The notes below the pieces were generated by a model. That model saw nothing but the letters and a program-made list of their open reading frames with translations, was not told the origin of the DNA and did no database searches. A program made the position numbers and the translations under genes. Positions 43,826 to 53,326 of a stretch of 64,000 bases of DNA are shown here, in pieces. The stretch comes from CAG-238 sp934277695 (lineage in GTDB: Bacteria; Bacillota; Clostridia; Peptostreptococcales; Anaerovoracaceae), in contig CAKQVG010000001.1 in assembly GCA_934277695.1 (NCBI GenBank), positions 186,001 through 250,000 of the forward strand, read 5' to 3'. The first letter of the stretch is position 1; the number at the start of each line of letters is the position of its first letter.

Positions 43826-45109
43826 TTACTTTACTAAACTAGGTAGCCCTGTTGATAATACCGGAACAAAAGTTACAATCATCAGTGAAATCAGCATACA
43901 TACCAAACAAGGGAGTAGCCATTTAAACATCCTGTGTACAGGTATATTTGCGATACCCGATGCGACAAAAATATTTGTGCCAACTGGTGGCGTGCACATA
44001 CCAATTGTTAAATTCAATACCATAATGCATCCAAAGTGAATCGGATCTACCCCGACCCTTGTTGCTAATGGCATCATCAAAGGTGCAAAAATAGTCATAG
44101 AAGGTATAGGCTCTATAAAACAACCCGCTATCAATAAAATCAGATTTATCATAAGTAGCACTACAACCCTGCTATCTGTTATTGACATTATCCAATCTGC
44201 CAATAATGTAGGTATATTATTCATGGAAAGCAATTTTGCAAATGCTGCCGCTGCACCCAAGGAAATTAGACAATAACCAGTAGTGCAACCTGTAGTGGTA
44301 AAAATTTCGGGGATAGTCTTCCAATCTAATTCTTTGTATACAAATATACCTATAATCAATGCATATACACACCCAACAATGGCTGCTTCAGTAGGCGTAG
44401 CAATACCCAAATAAATGCTACCCAAAATAATTACTGGTACAAAGAGTGCCCAAATTGCATCCTTTAATGCGGCTTTTTTTTCTTCTTTACTTGCTTTTTC
44501 CCTTTTCATTCCAAAATGATTTCTTTTTGAAACGACATAAACAAATGCGCATAGTACAATGCCTATTAATAACCCCGGTCCGACACCTGCCATGAAGAGT
44601 TTTGACACAGATTCTTGAGTAATAGTTCCGAATACTATGAACAAAATACTGGGTGGTATGATTGGTCCTAACGCACCTGAACATGCGACTAAAGATGTTG
44701 AAAATGATTCGCCGTATTTTTCCTCAATCATTGCCGGAATCATGATTGCCCCAATAGTTGCAACCGTAGCTGGAGCAGATCCTGAGATTGCAGCAAAAAA
44801 CATGCAGCATACTACCGTGATTATCGCCAATGAACCTGTTAAATGACCTAAATAAGCAGTTGCAAGCCGTACTAATCGCTTTGAAATACCGCCAGCAGAA
44901 ATCAAATCTCCAGCAAGCATGAAAAAAGGAATAGCAAGCAATGTGAAACTGTCATATGATGTGAAAAATGATTGCCATACTATCTCTATTGGTAAAGACC
45001 CTTCAACTAGTGCAAATATTACAACAGCAAGCCCTAACGCTAGCGGAAGGGCAATTTTAAATGATAGAAAAACTAAAAAAAGTGCTAATACAATTAAAAC
45101 GGTTTGCAT
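43826..45109 (-). CDS. dctM: TRAP transporter large permease DctM
   Basis: A 427-residue membrane protein with about twelve hydrophobic segments. Family blocks are LLAIPFFMLAGDLISAGGIS, FAAISGSAPATVATIGAIMI, ALGPIIPPSILFIVFGTITQ, and the C-terminal PVGTNIFVASGIANIPVHRM. It provides the Na+-coupled translocation path of the TRAP system. Its ATG overlaps the dctQ stop by one base (TAATG), indicating coupled translation. GGGAGGGG lies upstream. The gene is intact and of normal length. Confidence 0.96.
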   Translation of the reverse strand: MQTVLIVLALFLVFLSFKIALPLALGLAVVIFALVEGSLPIEIVWQSFFTSYDSFTLLAIPFFMLAGDLISAGGISKRLVRLATAYLGHLTGSLAIITVVCCMFFAAISGSAPATVATIGAIMIPAMIEEKYGESFSTSLVACSGALGPIIPPSILFIVFGTITQESVSKLFMAGVGPGLLIGIVLCAFVYVVSKRNHFGMKREKASKEEKKAALKDAIWALFVPVIILGSIYLGIATPTEAAIVGCVYALIIGIFVYKELDWKTIPEIFTTTGCTTGYCLISLGAAAAFAKLLSMNNIPTLLADWIMSITDSRVVVLLMINLILLIAGCFIEPIPSMTIFAPLMMPLATRVGVDPIHFGCIMVLNLTIGMCTPPVGTNIFVASGIANIPVHRMFKWLLPCLVCMLISLMIVTFVPVLSTGLPSLVK

Positions 45110-45621
45110 TATTGTTCCCCTCCCTTTTTAATGGTTTTTTTTGCAAAAACTTCTTTGCAATTTGGAATTACCTCTGCCTGAATTCCGCGTACTGCCATAA
45201 GTACATAACCTATTGTTACTGACATATAAGGAATAGCCATTGGAATTTGCAAACTTGCTGATAAACGTCCACCTGCTAGAACTACATATATATTATATTG
45301 TAAGGTTGCATAAGTTACATAAAAGCAGAAAACTACAGCAAGAATACTACCAATTAACTCAATTACTGGTCGAATTATTTCTGGCCAGATATAAATAAGT
45401 ATTTCAATCTTAATTTGTTTGCCCATTAGGGTTGCTAGACCAGCCCCTACATATGTAAGGAGCGCAAATAAATATCTTGCGCTTTCATCAGTCCAATAAG
45501 CATCAACACCGATATTTCTAAATAATGTCTGACAAAAAAGTATGAAAAATAGCACCCCCACTAGAATTATGCAAATAATCTTTTCAATCGCATTTAGCCC
45601 CTTCAAGTTTTCATATTTCAT
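45109..45621 (-). CDS. dctQ: TRAP transporter small permease DctQ
   Basis: A 170-residue protein with four hydrophobic segments, as expected for DctQ. Typical segments are WTDESARYLFALLTYVGAGL and MGKQIKIEILIYIWPEIIRP. It pairs with DctM and is first in the operon dctQ-dctM-dctP-amidohydrolase; AAAGGAGAAGTC precedes the ATG. Upstream lie about 200 bases that hold the remains of a thiolase gene and no clear sigma-54 promoter, so the operon either has its own vegetative promoter or is read through from the MFS gene. Confidence 0.93.
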   Translation of the reverse strand: MKYENLKGLNAIEKIICIILVGVLFFILFCQTLFRNIGVDAYWTDESARYLFALLTYVGAGLATLMGKQIKIEILIYIWPEIIRPVIELIGSILAVVFCFYVTYATLQYNIYVVLAGGRLSASLQIPMAIPYMSVTIGYVLMAVRGIQAEVIPNCKEVFAKKTIKKGGEQ

Positions 45622-45647
45622 GACTTCTCCTTTCTAATTTCAAAAGC

Positions 45648-45790
45648 TTATTTTCTCATTCCAATTCTTTTAAATGCCGTAGTCATTCCTAGACTTTCAG
45701 GCACGCATATTACAGCAGAATTTACTTTATGTCTCTATTTTCATGCCTTGATTTTTAAAGTCAATTACTACTGATATAATTAAAACCTCA
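45648..45790 (-). pseudogene. remnant of a thiolase 3' end
   Basis: Two adjoining frames encode IISVVIDFKNQGMKIET and, after a frame change, SAVICVPESLGMTTAFKRIG with a TAA at 45648. They align with the C-terminus of the intact thiolase at 47957-49147 (ISTTLIHEMQKRGEKYG and AAICVAGGLGMAMAFERM). The active-site Cys region CVAGG is changed to CVPES. This is a strongly decayed second thiolase copy lying between dctQ and the MFS gene. Confidence 0.7.
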
Positions 45791-45829
45791 ACTCTGTAGA
45801 TTACACCCTCCATATTTTTTTCTTCTCTT

Positions 45830-46960
45830 CTAATAAGCAGATTTTTTTGCGTTGCCCAAAAATAGACCCTGCAAAACCACGTATGTTATAATTGCGACAA
45901 CAATATACAGCTTAAATAAGTCCGTATACGAACCGGTATGGTCAATTACTATACCGGGTATTGATGCTCCTATCATTCCCCCAAGTGTATAGCATAATTT
46001 CAACATAGCAAATATGCTTGCCATATTTACTTTTCCAAATAACCCCGACACCCATATTGGAAGTCCTACAGTCACCAGAGGAGCACTTCCCATTCCAAGA
46101 AACAGAGGTATTTCATAAATCAGAATCTCATTTCGTGATAGAAATACTTCGTCTATAAGGGCAAGCATAAGTAACGCGTATGCATAAGTATTGGCTTTCA
46201 AAATCCCAAATTTATCAATTACAGTTCCAAAAACTGGTTTTCCTACAAGCATAACCGTCCCATATATAGATACTGCCATCGTAGCCAAATGCTCCCCATA
46301 TCCACTTTGAGATATTATCGGCGACAAATGTTGTACCATAGGTGATATCATCCCGCCAGACATCAACATTACAGCTACCATCATTACAAAGCGTACATCT
46401 TTAATCGCATCTTTTAACTTTAACTGATGCGAATGTTCGTTTTCTTCTATATCTCTTTCCGGACTCGATTGTCCCCCATAAGGTAACATGCCAACATCAC
46501 TTGGCTTATCTCTTAATATCGCAAAGGCAATAATTGCGCAGATTGTAATAATGCTCGCTTGAACCACGAACGCAGAATGTACACCCCATGCAGCTATAAC
46601 GTTAGTTACAAGTGTTGGCGCTATTATAGTTGCAACCCCTGAACCGCACATTGCTGCCCCAAGTGAAAATCCTCTCTTCTGTGCAAACCATTCAGTAAGC
46701 AACATTGAGACTGGCACAAGACCACAAAGGCCGTATCCTATGCCTATTATAAACATAGCCAAATAACAGAAATATACGGTGTCTGCAATTGCAAGCATCA
46801 CATATCCCAATGCCATAAAAATACTGAAATATAGAATGCTCCTTCTTGTACCAATTTTATCAGTCACAGGCCCTATTGCCAATAGCGATAACACGCTTCC
46901 AGACTGGTAAAACATGGTCATACTAGACCTCAATGTATTACTAATTCCAAGGCTTTCCAT
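45830..46960 (-). CDS. MFS transporter, oxalate/formate-antiporter-like, missing N-terminus
   Basis: A major facilitator carrier of 376 residues from the first ATG, with about eleven hydrophobic segments. The loop 2-3 motif TDKIGTRRSILYFS and the second-half KPVFGTVIDKFGILK are typical of the monocarboxylate/oxalate:formate group. The reading frame continues upstream of the ATG for 25 codons (GLVTFYTVGLAFNCISVFLN), which is a proper first membrane helix, but it hits a TGA at 47036-47038 inside the end of the preceding dehydrogenase gene without ATG, GTG or TTG. Either a CTG at 47023 starts it, or the 5' end was deleted. Probably carries a carboxylate for the pathway. Confidence 0.8.
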   Translation of the reverse strand: MESLGISNTLRSSMTMFYQSGSVLSLLAIGPVTDKIGTRRSILYFSIFMALGYVMLAIADTVYFCYLAMFIIGIGYGLCGLVPVSMLLTEWFAQKRGFSLGAAMCGSGVATIIAPTLVTNVIAAWGVHSAFVVQASIITICAIIAFAILRDKPSDVGMLPYGGQSSPERDIEENEHSHQLKLKDAIKDVRFVMMVAVMLMSGGMISPMVQHLSPIISQSGYGEHLATMAVSIYGTVMLVGKPVFGTVIDKFGILKANTYAYALLMLALIDEVFLSRNEILIYEIPLFLGMGSAPLVTVGLPIWVSGLFGKVNMASIFAMLKLCYTLGGMIGASIPGIVIDHTGSYTDLFKLYIVVAIITYVVLQGLFLGNAKKSAY

Positions 46961-47027
46961 AAGTGGATTCAGGAAAACCGAAATGCAATTAAATGCAAGC
47001 CCTACAGTATAAAATGTTACCAGTCCG

Positions 47028-47942
47028 CTAACTGCTCATCTCTTTTAAGAAGAAGTTTGTCAACATCTTTGTCACTGTAGTCATAAAAACTTTTTCAGTT
47101 TTGATGCCATATTCTCCAGCTTCTTCCATAGCTTTTAATGTCTCTGGAAGTTCATCACCTTTAGGCGGCATGTGATAGCTTCCTTCCTTATAGTTGTTTA
47201 TGGTCATATCTACTCCGCCGAAGTCTATCTTCTTGCATAATCCAAGAACCATTGCTCTAGGTATAAAGCTCATCTTAGCTGCAAAGTCAATGTCTTCAGG
47301 GGTACAGTAATCATTGTCAAGAAGATAAAACACTTCTCTGTTCAAGCACTGCTGAAGACTGTTAACGATATATCCCTGAATGAATTTTTTCATCTGTACC
47401 GGAACCTTGCCGCATTTTCTGAGAAGGCTCATGACATCGTCTGCCATCCACTGCGGTGCTTTCTCACTTTTGATTACCTCAACTAGAGGAATCAGCTGCG
47501 CCGGTCTATACCAGTGGACAATCAACTGATGAGGAAGCATTTCCTTTGGTACGACCTCGAAAATATTAAGCGCAGATGTATTGGAAGCCACGATCGTGTC
47601 CTCGTCTATATAGTCCAGCATTTCAGCATAAACAGACTTCTTGACTTCAATCTTCTCAACAACTATTTCCATTACGAACTGAGCACCTGCAACTGCTTCT
47701 TTCATGGACTGGGCAAAATGTACATGCCCATAAAATTTATCTATTTTACCAGGTTCGATGAGCCCCTGTTCTTCAGAAACCTTTAAACCATCGTAAATTC
47801 TTACCTTAGCCTTTTCTCTGTTTTCCATGTTAGGTTCCCAGATGCTGATGTCGTATCCCCCGCATGCGTATGTCTGTGCAATTCCAGGTCACATTGTTCC
47901 TGCACCGATTATGGCAATTTTTTTAATTTCCTGCTTGCCCAT
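47028..47942 (-). pseudogene. 3-hydroxyacyl-CoA dehydrogenase-family gene with in-frame TGA in the NAD-binding loop
   Basis: From an ATG at 47942 the frame gives KKIAIIGAGTM, then TGA (47889-47891), then PGIAQTYACGGYDISIWEP and a complete 3-hydroxyacyl-CoA dehydrogenase (304 residues if read through). The TGA replaces the third Gly of the GxGxxG dinucleotide motif, where family members read GTMGPG or GTMGSG. The C-terminal domain is normal in length but HWYRPAQLIPLVEV replaces the usual HFFNP, so the substrate may be unusual. Without readthrough only a fragment from an ATG at 47828 could be made, lacking NAD binding. It lies 14 bases after the thiolase gene in the BKACE operon. Confidence 0.85.
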
Positions 47943-47956
47943 AGGCGTCATCACCC

Positions 47957-49147
47957 TTACATTCTCTCAAATGCCATAGCCATTCCGAGACCGCCGGCTA
48001 CGCAAATTGCAGCGAGACCGTACTTTTCGCCTCTCTTCTGCATTTCATGGATTAATGTTGTTGATATTCTTGCTCCTGAACAGCCGAGAGGATGTCCAAG
48101 TGCGATTGCTCCGCCGTTAACGTTAAGTCTTTCTGGTTTGATTTTAAGTTCCTTAGCACATGCCACTGACTGTGCTGCAAAGGCTTCATTGATTTCAACA
48201 AGACCGAAATCATCGATGGTCATGTTTAACTTTCCAAGTAACTTGCGAGTTGCAGGTACAGGTGCAATTCCCATAATTCTTGGGTCAACACCAACTGCAG
48301 CAGCTCCCAGAATTTTTGCAATCGGCTTTATTCCCAGTTCTTCCGCCTTTTCAGCGGCCATAATTACCAGTGCGGACGCCCCATCGTTTCTTCCTGATGC
48401 ATTACCTGCGGTAACATATCCTTCTGCGAAAATAGGTTTCAGCTTTGCAAGCTTCTCCATGCTGGTGTTGCGCTTAGGATACTCGTCAGTATCAAATACT
48501 ATAGGGTCAGCCTTTCTCTGAGGAATCACTACGGGCACGATTTCATCTTTAAACTTTCCAGCATCAATTGCTGCCACTGCCTTCTGTTGGCTGGCAAGTG
48601 CAAATTCGTCCTGCTCTTCTCTGGTAACGCCGAACTGCTTTGCCACATTATCGGCAGTCTGAATCATGTTAAATGTTCCGTAAATATCGTTTGGCTGCGA
48701 TTTTGGCTGTGACTCGATGTTAGGATCTACGAAAACTGTGTTACCATTTCCTACTCCAAAACGTGCGCCTCTTACATAAAACGGTGCAGTACTCATACTC
48801 TCAACACCGCCAACCAGCACTACATCTGAATATCCTGTCTGAATCTGCTGTACACCGTTTAAAATTGACTGCATACCAGACGCACACTGTCTGTGTATTG
48901 TGTAAGCAGGAATCGCTTCAGGTATGCGTGTCATCAGCGATGCTAATCTTGCAATATTAGGTGCATCTGTGCTCTGTTTTGCCTGTCCGAAGATTACTTC
49001 ATCTATAACAGACTTGTCAATTCCGGCCTTTTCTATTGCGCCTTCCATGACTACGTTTGCCAGTACTTCCGGCTGAACATTTTTAAGAGTTCCTCCTATG
49101 GAACCAAGTGCAGTTCTTACAGCAGAAACTACTACAACTTCTCTCAT
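47957..49147 (-). CDS. acetyl-CoA acetyltransferase (thiolase)
   Basis: A 396-residue thiolase that condenses or cleaves acyl-CoA at the beta-keto position. The nucleophile lies in YTIHRQCASGMQSILNG (near residue 88), the second-domain His in NGGAIALGHPLGCSGARIS, and the acid/base Cys in AICVAGGLGMAMAFER. Length is normal. AAGAAGGGA precedes the ATG. It follows the crotonase gene by 51 bases. In this operon it would split acetoacetyl-CoA, formed from the acetoacetate released by BKACE, into two acetyl-CoA, or run in reverse for butyrate synthesis. Confidence 0.96.
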   Translation of the reverse strand: MREVVVVSAVRTALGSIGGTLKNVQPEVLANVVMEGAIEKAGIDKSVIDEVIFGQAKQSTDAPNIARLASLMTRIPEAIPAYTIHRQCASGMQSILNGVQQIQTGYSDVVLVGGVESMSTAPFYVRGARFGVGNGNTVFVDPNIESQPKSQPNDIYGTFNMIQTADNVAKQFGVTREEQDEFALASQQKAVAAIDAGKFKDEIVPVVIPQRKADPIVFDTDEYPKRNTSMEKLAKLKPIFAEGYVTAGNASGRNDGASALVIMAAEKAEELGIKPIAKILGAAAVGVDPRIMGIAPVPATRKLLGKLNMTIDDFGLVEINEAFAAQSVACAKELKIKPERLNVNGGAIALGHPLGCSGARISTTLIHEMQKRGEKYGLAAICVAGGLGMAMAFERM

Positions 49148-49198
49148 TTAAAATCCCTTCTTTCTTTTATAGATGCCATACCGTCACCCTTTTTAGTT

Positions 49199-49972
49199 TT
49201 ATTCGCCTGTATATTCCGGCTTCCTTTTTTCCAGGAAGGCATTGATGCCCTCGAGATGATCCTTAGTACTGAAAACCACTGACTGAGATAAAATTTCAAT
49301 CAAGAGTCCAGTATCAATAGGAAGATCTGCTCCATTCTGAATTGCTCTTTTAGCCAGTTTAGTCACCACTGGACTTTTTTCTGCTATTTTCTTTGCCATG
49401 GACATTGCCTCTTCCATAAGCTTATCCAAAGGAACAACTTTGTTCACGAGACCTATCTCATAGGCCTCCTGTGCTGAAACAGGCTCACCGGTCAGGATCA
49501 TCTCCATCGCCTTTCCCTGTCCCACCAGATTCCTGAGTCTTTGCGTTCCTCCAGCTCCTGGAAGTATACCCACATTCAGTTCAGTTTGACCTATCTTCGC
49601 CTTTTCGGCGGCTATTCTGATATCACAGGCTAGAGCTATCTCACAACCTCCGCCCAGGCAGTATCCGTTTATAGCTGCAATAGTCGGCTTGCTTACCTTT
49701 TCAATGGCTCTGACCACGGCATTGTTCTCCGAATCCAATGTTTCCAGCACGCTTCTGACTTTAAGTGAATTCAAATCAGCTCCCGCAACGAAGGCTTTTT
49801 CTCCTGCCCCTGTGACAATAATTGCTCTTACATCTCTATTGCTATCCAGATTTTCAAAAGTTTTACGGAGCAGTCCCCAGGTTTCTTTATCCACTGCATT
49901 TCGTACTTCCGGACGGTTTATCGTAACCACCGCTATTCCGTTTTCAATGCTGACCAGTACTTTATCCGACAT
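49199..49972 (-). CDS. enoyl-CoA hydratase/crotonase
   Basis: A 257-residue crotonase-fold enzyme. Key segments: VTINRPEVRNAVDKETWGLL, the CoA oxyanion strand AFVAGADLNSLK, IAAINGYCLGGGCEIALACD, and ELNVGILPGAGGTQRL with the Glu positions expected for hydration. It would add water to an enoyl-CoA made by the dehydratase or by reduction, giving the 3-hydroxyacyl-CoA for the dehydrogenase. AGAGGTG precedes the ATG. It lies 17 bases after the 3-hydroxyacyl-CoA dehydrogenase gene in the same operon. Confidence 0.95.
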   Translation of the reverse strand: MSDKVLVSIENGIAVVTINRPEVRNAVDKETWGLLRKTFENLDSNRDVRAIIVTGAGEKAFVAGADLNSLKVRSVLETLDSENNAVVRAIEKVSKPTIAAINGYCLGGGCEIALACDIRIAAEKAKIGQTELNVGILPGAGGTQRLRNLVGQGKAMEMILTGEPVSAQEAYEIGLVNKVVPLDKLMEEAMSMAKKIAEKSPVVTKLAKRAIQNGADLPIDTGLLIEILSQSVVFSTKDHLEGINAFLEKRKPEYTGE

Positions 49973-49989
49973 TTTACACCTCTGCTTTT

Positions 49990-50856
49990 CTATTTCTTCT
50001 TTCCGTTTTCGTCGTACTCATACACGCCTTTTCCCACCTTTTTACCGTAACGACCGGCCTTTACATATTGAACGTGCAGCGGAGCTGGCTTATATTTATC
50101 ACCAAACATCTTTGAAAGATATTCCAGACTCTTTAAACGGGTATCAAGACCTACGAAGTCTATCATTTCGAAAGGTCCCATAGGGTGATTAAGTCCAAGT
50201 TTGCATGCCTTGTCAATATCTTCTGCAGAAGCAAGTCCTTCATTTAACATGATGAACGCTTCGTTTCCGATAATTGCCTGAATACGGCTTGTTACAAATC
50301 CCGGTGACTCCTTAACCGTCACTACTTCTTTTCCGAATGAGATTCCCAACTCCTTGGTGATTGCAGTAGTCTCAGGAGAAGTTTCAAGACCATTCACCAT
50401 CTCGATAAGCTTCATCTTGTGAACAGGGTTGAAGAAGTGCATACCTATAAACCTGTCAGGTCTGTCTGTAACGGAAGCAAGTTCAGTAATGCTTAAGGAT
50501 GTAGTATTAGTAGCAAAAATTACTTCAGGTCCGCAGAGCTTATCAAGTTCAGCGAAAGCCTGTTGCTTTACTTCAAGTACCTCTGGCAGGGATTCAATAA
50601 GGAAATCCGCTTTTGCCAAATCGCTGAGCTGGTCGGTGATAGTAATGTTGGTCAAAGTTCTTTCCTTGTCTTCTTGAGTCGTCTTGCCTCTTTCGATGCC
50701 CTTATCCAGCTCTGATTCGATGTATTTTAATGCCTTTTCTAAAGTCACAAGTCTGTGATTATAGAAAATTACTTTATATCCTGCCAGGGCCGCAACGTGA
50801 GCAGTCCCTCTGCCCATCTGGCCGCTGCCAAGTACACCCACGGTTTTAATGTTCAT
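49990..50856 (-). CDS. 3-hydroxybutyryl-CoA dehydrogenase
   Basis: A 288-residue dehydrogenase, complete. The NAD-binding loop is VGVLGSGQMGRGTAHVAALA; the catalytic region holds DRPDRFIGMHFFNPVHKMKL with the conserved His; the C-terminal domain has DKACKLGLNHPMGPFEMIDF. The ATG at 50856 is preferred, with GGAGG eight bases upstream, over one five codons earlier. It differs clearly from the TGA-bearing relative in the same operon, so the intact gene can supply the standard 3-hydroxybutyryl-CoA step. It lies between the dehydratase small subunit and crotonase. Confidence 0.95.
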   Translation of the reverse strand: MNIKTVGVLGSGQMGRGTAHVAALAGYKVIFYNHRLVTLEKALKYIESELDKGIERGKTTQEDKERTLTNITITDQLSDLAKADFLIESLPEVLEVKQQAFAELDKLCGPEVIFATNTTSLSITELASVTDRPDRFIGMHFFNPVHKMKLIEMVNGLETSPETTAITKELGISFGKEVVTVKESPGFVTSRIQAIIGNEAFIMLNEGLASAEDIDKACKLGLNHPMGPFEMIDFVGLDTRLKSLEYLSKMFGDKYKPAPLHVQYVKAGRYGKKVGKGVYEYDENGKKK

Positions 50857-50896
50857 ATCATTTTCCTCCATTTTTTTGGTTCAATTTACCTTATAC

Positions 50897-52021
50897 TTAT
50901 ATTTCTGCGTAGCTTTGTATCTTTGTCTTGGATTGTCCATTATCCTGAGTGCTCTGATCGATTTCAAGACACAAGCAGTACAGACCAGCCTCTTCAGCCA
51001 ACTGCGAAATATACGGATAGTCATATTCCTCAACATCACAGAATCTCATAAGACATACCGCTATGCAGTCTGCATCATATTCTTTGGCCATCTCCACCAG
51101 CATCTTGCCTCTTTCTCTGTGGTCAGGGCTGTATGCTGTAGAACAGCCTTTGACGTTGAGCCACTGAGCGGCGAGACGTTCCATCGCGTCTTTACTTTCT
51201 GGATAATCCGTCCTATATTGCCTCATCTCCTGAGCCAGATCATCAGCCACTACAGCGATTTTGTTCTCCGCAAATATATCAAGAAATTCAACCGGTTCCG
51301 CTGTAATACCTGTAAGTATGACTCTTTTTCCTGTCCACTTATGTACAGGATGGGATTTGAGAGCGTCTATAAGCTTTCTTACCTTCGAGATTGTCTCACG
51401 AATATCAACAAAGGTAGCACTTTTCATTACATTGTGTCTTACCGCAGGGGTAATGATGTCCAAATGATCGTTGGCCACCTGACAGAATTCCCTCATCAAA
51501 GAATTTCTCTCATTGTACAGATTCAAAGTTTCGTTCAGCTTTTCCTCTGAGATTTTCTTTCCTGCAATTTCTTCAAGTCTTTTCCTTACGCTTTCATATT
51601 CCGCCGCCATAAACTCCTGTGCTCCAGCATCCTCTCTGTGCTGTGGATGTATAAAAGAAATAATAGGAATATCAGGTACTCCTGCTCTCCATCCAGAGCT
51701 CATTCCGCGGAATGTATCGCACAGCATAGGCATGATTACCGCACTCAGACCGTTATATACGCCTGTCATTCCGTATTCCAGGCATGATCTCATAATCGAG
51801 CATGTGTAAATTGGATTATATTTTCCGGCTACTGTAGGCGTAACCTGTCCTCCCCACAATCCGACAGGAACCATATCCAATGCAGTCACAAGAGGCTGCG
51901 GCGTGTAAATTGGAAAGCATCCTATTACCTTCTTACCTTCAGCAAGATACTTTTCCATAATTTTCTTAGGATTATTTGCAGCAAAAGCAAATTCATCTAA
52001 TATTAATTTTAAATACTGCAT
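50897..52021 (-). CDS. 2-hydroxyacyl-CoA dehydratase, HgdB/HadC-type subunit
   Basis: A 374-residue subunit of an oxygen-sensitive 2-hydroxyacyl-CoA dehydratase. It shows the HgdB pattern: KYLAEGKKVIGCFPIYTPQP, LVTALDMVPVGLWGG, IYTCSIMRSCLEYGMTG, IMPMLCDTFRGMSSGWRAGV and, near the end, DCIAVCLMRFCDVEEYDYPY. The Cys residues bind a [4Fe-4S] cluster. With its partner it removes water from a (R)-2-hydroxyacyl-CoA by a ketyl-radical mechanism. The start overlaps the stop of the partner gene region (one base gap), showing coupled translation. The acyl group is unknown; HgdB-type enzymes act on glutaryl, but related ones on C4-C9 acids. Confidence 0.93.
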   Translation of the reverse strand: MQYLKLILDEFAFAANNPKKIMEKYLAEGKKVIGCFPIYTPQPLVTALDMVPVGLWGGQVTPTVAGKYNPIYTCSIMRSCLEYGMTGVYNGLSAVIMPMLCDTFRGMSSGWRAGVPDIPIISFIHPQHREDAGAQEFMAAEYESVRKRLEEIAGKKISEEKLNETLNLYNERNSLMREFCQVANDHLDIITPAVRHNVMKSATFVDIRETISKVRKLIDALKSHPVHKWTGKRVILTGITAEPVEFLDIFAENKIAVVADDLAQEMRQYRTDYPESKDAMERLAAQWLNVKGCSTAYSPDHRERGKMLVEMAKEYDADCIAVCLMRFCDVEEYDYPYISQLAEEAGLYCLCLEIDQSTQDNGQSKTKIQSYAEI

Positions 52022-52022
52022 C

Positions 52023-53294
52023 TTACTTTGCCTCCTTGTTTGCTTCCATAACTTCTACAGCTCCCTGCAGTCTGGTTTCAAACTGCGCTTCACTGTAAGC
52101 ACGATCATCTGACTGGTCTCCGTCAAAGTTGGTAACAGGAACATGCGCGTTCTTTTCAATAAGCTCACGTCCGACAAAGATGTGGAAGGTCATCAGTTTA
52201 CAGCTTCTGTTGACATGGCACAGCATTCCGTCACAGCCAAAGTCCTTGATTGTTTTAGTCCTCTTTTCCATGATTGACGGTGTGCTAAAGCTGTTTGTAG
52301 AAGCAAGCTGATAAGCTTTTGCCATTCCATCAAGATCTCCCGGCTCATAGGCAACAGACCAAGCTGTTACATAACCGTTGATTACACAGTTTACGCCGTT
52401 CTTTTTCAAGGTTTTAAGATTATGTCCCAGATAAGGCCAGCATGCAATACCTTCCCAATGCATTCTGTACTTTTCAGGAGTAGATCCAAAAGTCGATGTC
52501 CCGTTTGCAATATGTTCAAGACACTCCGCCTTAAGTTGCTTAAGAATCTCTGTTGTTGACTCCTTTCCTCTGGCTATAACCATGCAGCTTAAGTAGCTGA
52601 ATAGGTCAAAGCCGTTCAGAGGAGCCGGAATATGCTGATTCAGAGCAACTATCTCGTCAAAAAGCTTCACATTAATCTGTGATCTCTTCTGCACTTCCAG
52701 GAATTTGTCCCAGTCGAACTTCTTACCAAAGAAAGCTTCCATTTCCCTGATATTTGTCTCCAGCTGACTTCTTACATACTTTATCTTGTAGTCCGTAGGT
52801 TCTTCTTCATAATAATTGTATAAACAATCCATAAAAAAGATAGGAATGTTCAGATTTCTTGACAAATTCTCATACCATTTGGTAAGCTGCGTACAGCTGT
52901 TATTTGCTAAGCACAGAAATGTCGGAACAGGCATGTAAGGTTCTGCTTTTTCCCAATCCAGTTCATCCTTCTGAGCCAAATCAGCCATAGCTATGTTAAG
53001 TCTGGCATAGGAACAAATGTTGATAGGATATCTCATTTCTCCTTCAGCATGCTGAATCAGCTCAGAACCCTTGTGTCTTGCCGAAACGCTTGCCGCATTA
53101 TTTTCGGGATAAAGCAGCGGTATACCGAACGTCTCACATAATTCCTGTGGGAAAATCGCTGTAGACCAGCCGACATGCTCACCTTTCTTCTTTGCTTCCC
53201 ACGCTGCGTCATAGATGCCTGCAGTCTGAGCTTTCAACATTATCATTGACTTAGGCATCGGTTTTTTCTGTTTTTGTTCTTTTACCTCGCTCAC
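52023..53294 (-). CDS. 2-hydroxyacyl-CoA dehydratase, HgdA/HadB-type subunit
   Basis: The partner subunit, 423 residues from a GTG at 53294 with GGAG seven bases upstream; an ATG 31 codons earlier would lie in the preceding gene and lacks a site. HgdA-type features: KKKGEHVGWSTAIFPQELCE, GIPLLYPENNAASVSARHKG, INICSYARLNIAMADLAQ and FLCLANNSCTQLTKWYENLS, with Cys residues for the cluster and DFGCDGMLCHVNRSCKLMT near the end. It binds the CoA substrate and receives one electron from the activator. It follows the activator gene by 32 bases and precedes the other subunit by one base. Confidence 0.92.
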   Translation of the reverse strand: MSEVKEQKQKKPMPKSMIMLKAQTAGIYDAAWEAKKKGEHVGWSTAIFPQELCETFGIPLLYPENNAASVSARHKGSELIQHAEGEMRYPINICSYARLNIAMADLAQKDELDWEKAEPYMPVPTFLCLANNSCTQLTKWYENLSRNLNIPIFFMDCLYNYYEEEPTDYKIKYVRSQLETNIREMEAFFGKKFDWDKFLEVQKRSQINVKLFDEIVALNQHIPAPLNGFDLFSYLSCMVIARGKESTTEILKQLKAECLEHIANGTSTFGSTPEKYRMHWEGIACWPYLGHNLKTLKKNGVNCVINGYVTAWSVAYEPGDLDGMAKAYQLASTNSFSTPSIMEKRTKTIKDFGCDGMLCHVNRSCKLMTFHIFVGRELIEKNAHVPVTNFDGDQSDDRAYSEAQFETRLQGAVEVMEANKEAK

Positions 53295-53326
53295 GTCGTA
53301 TCTCCTTTTCCGGTTTTGTATAGATT

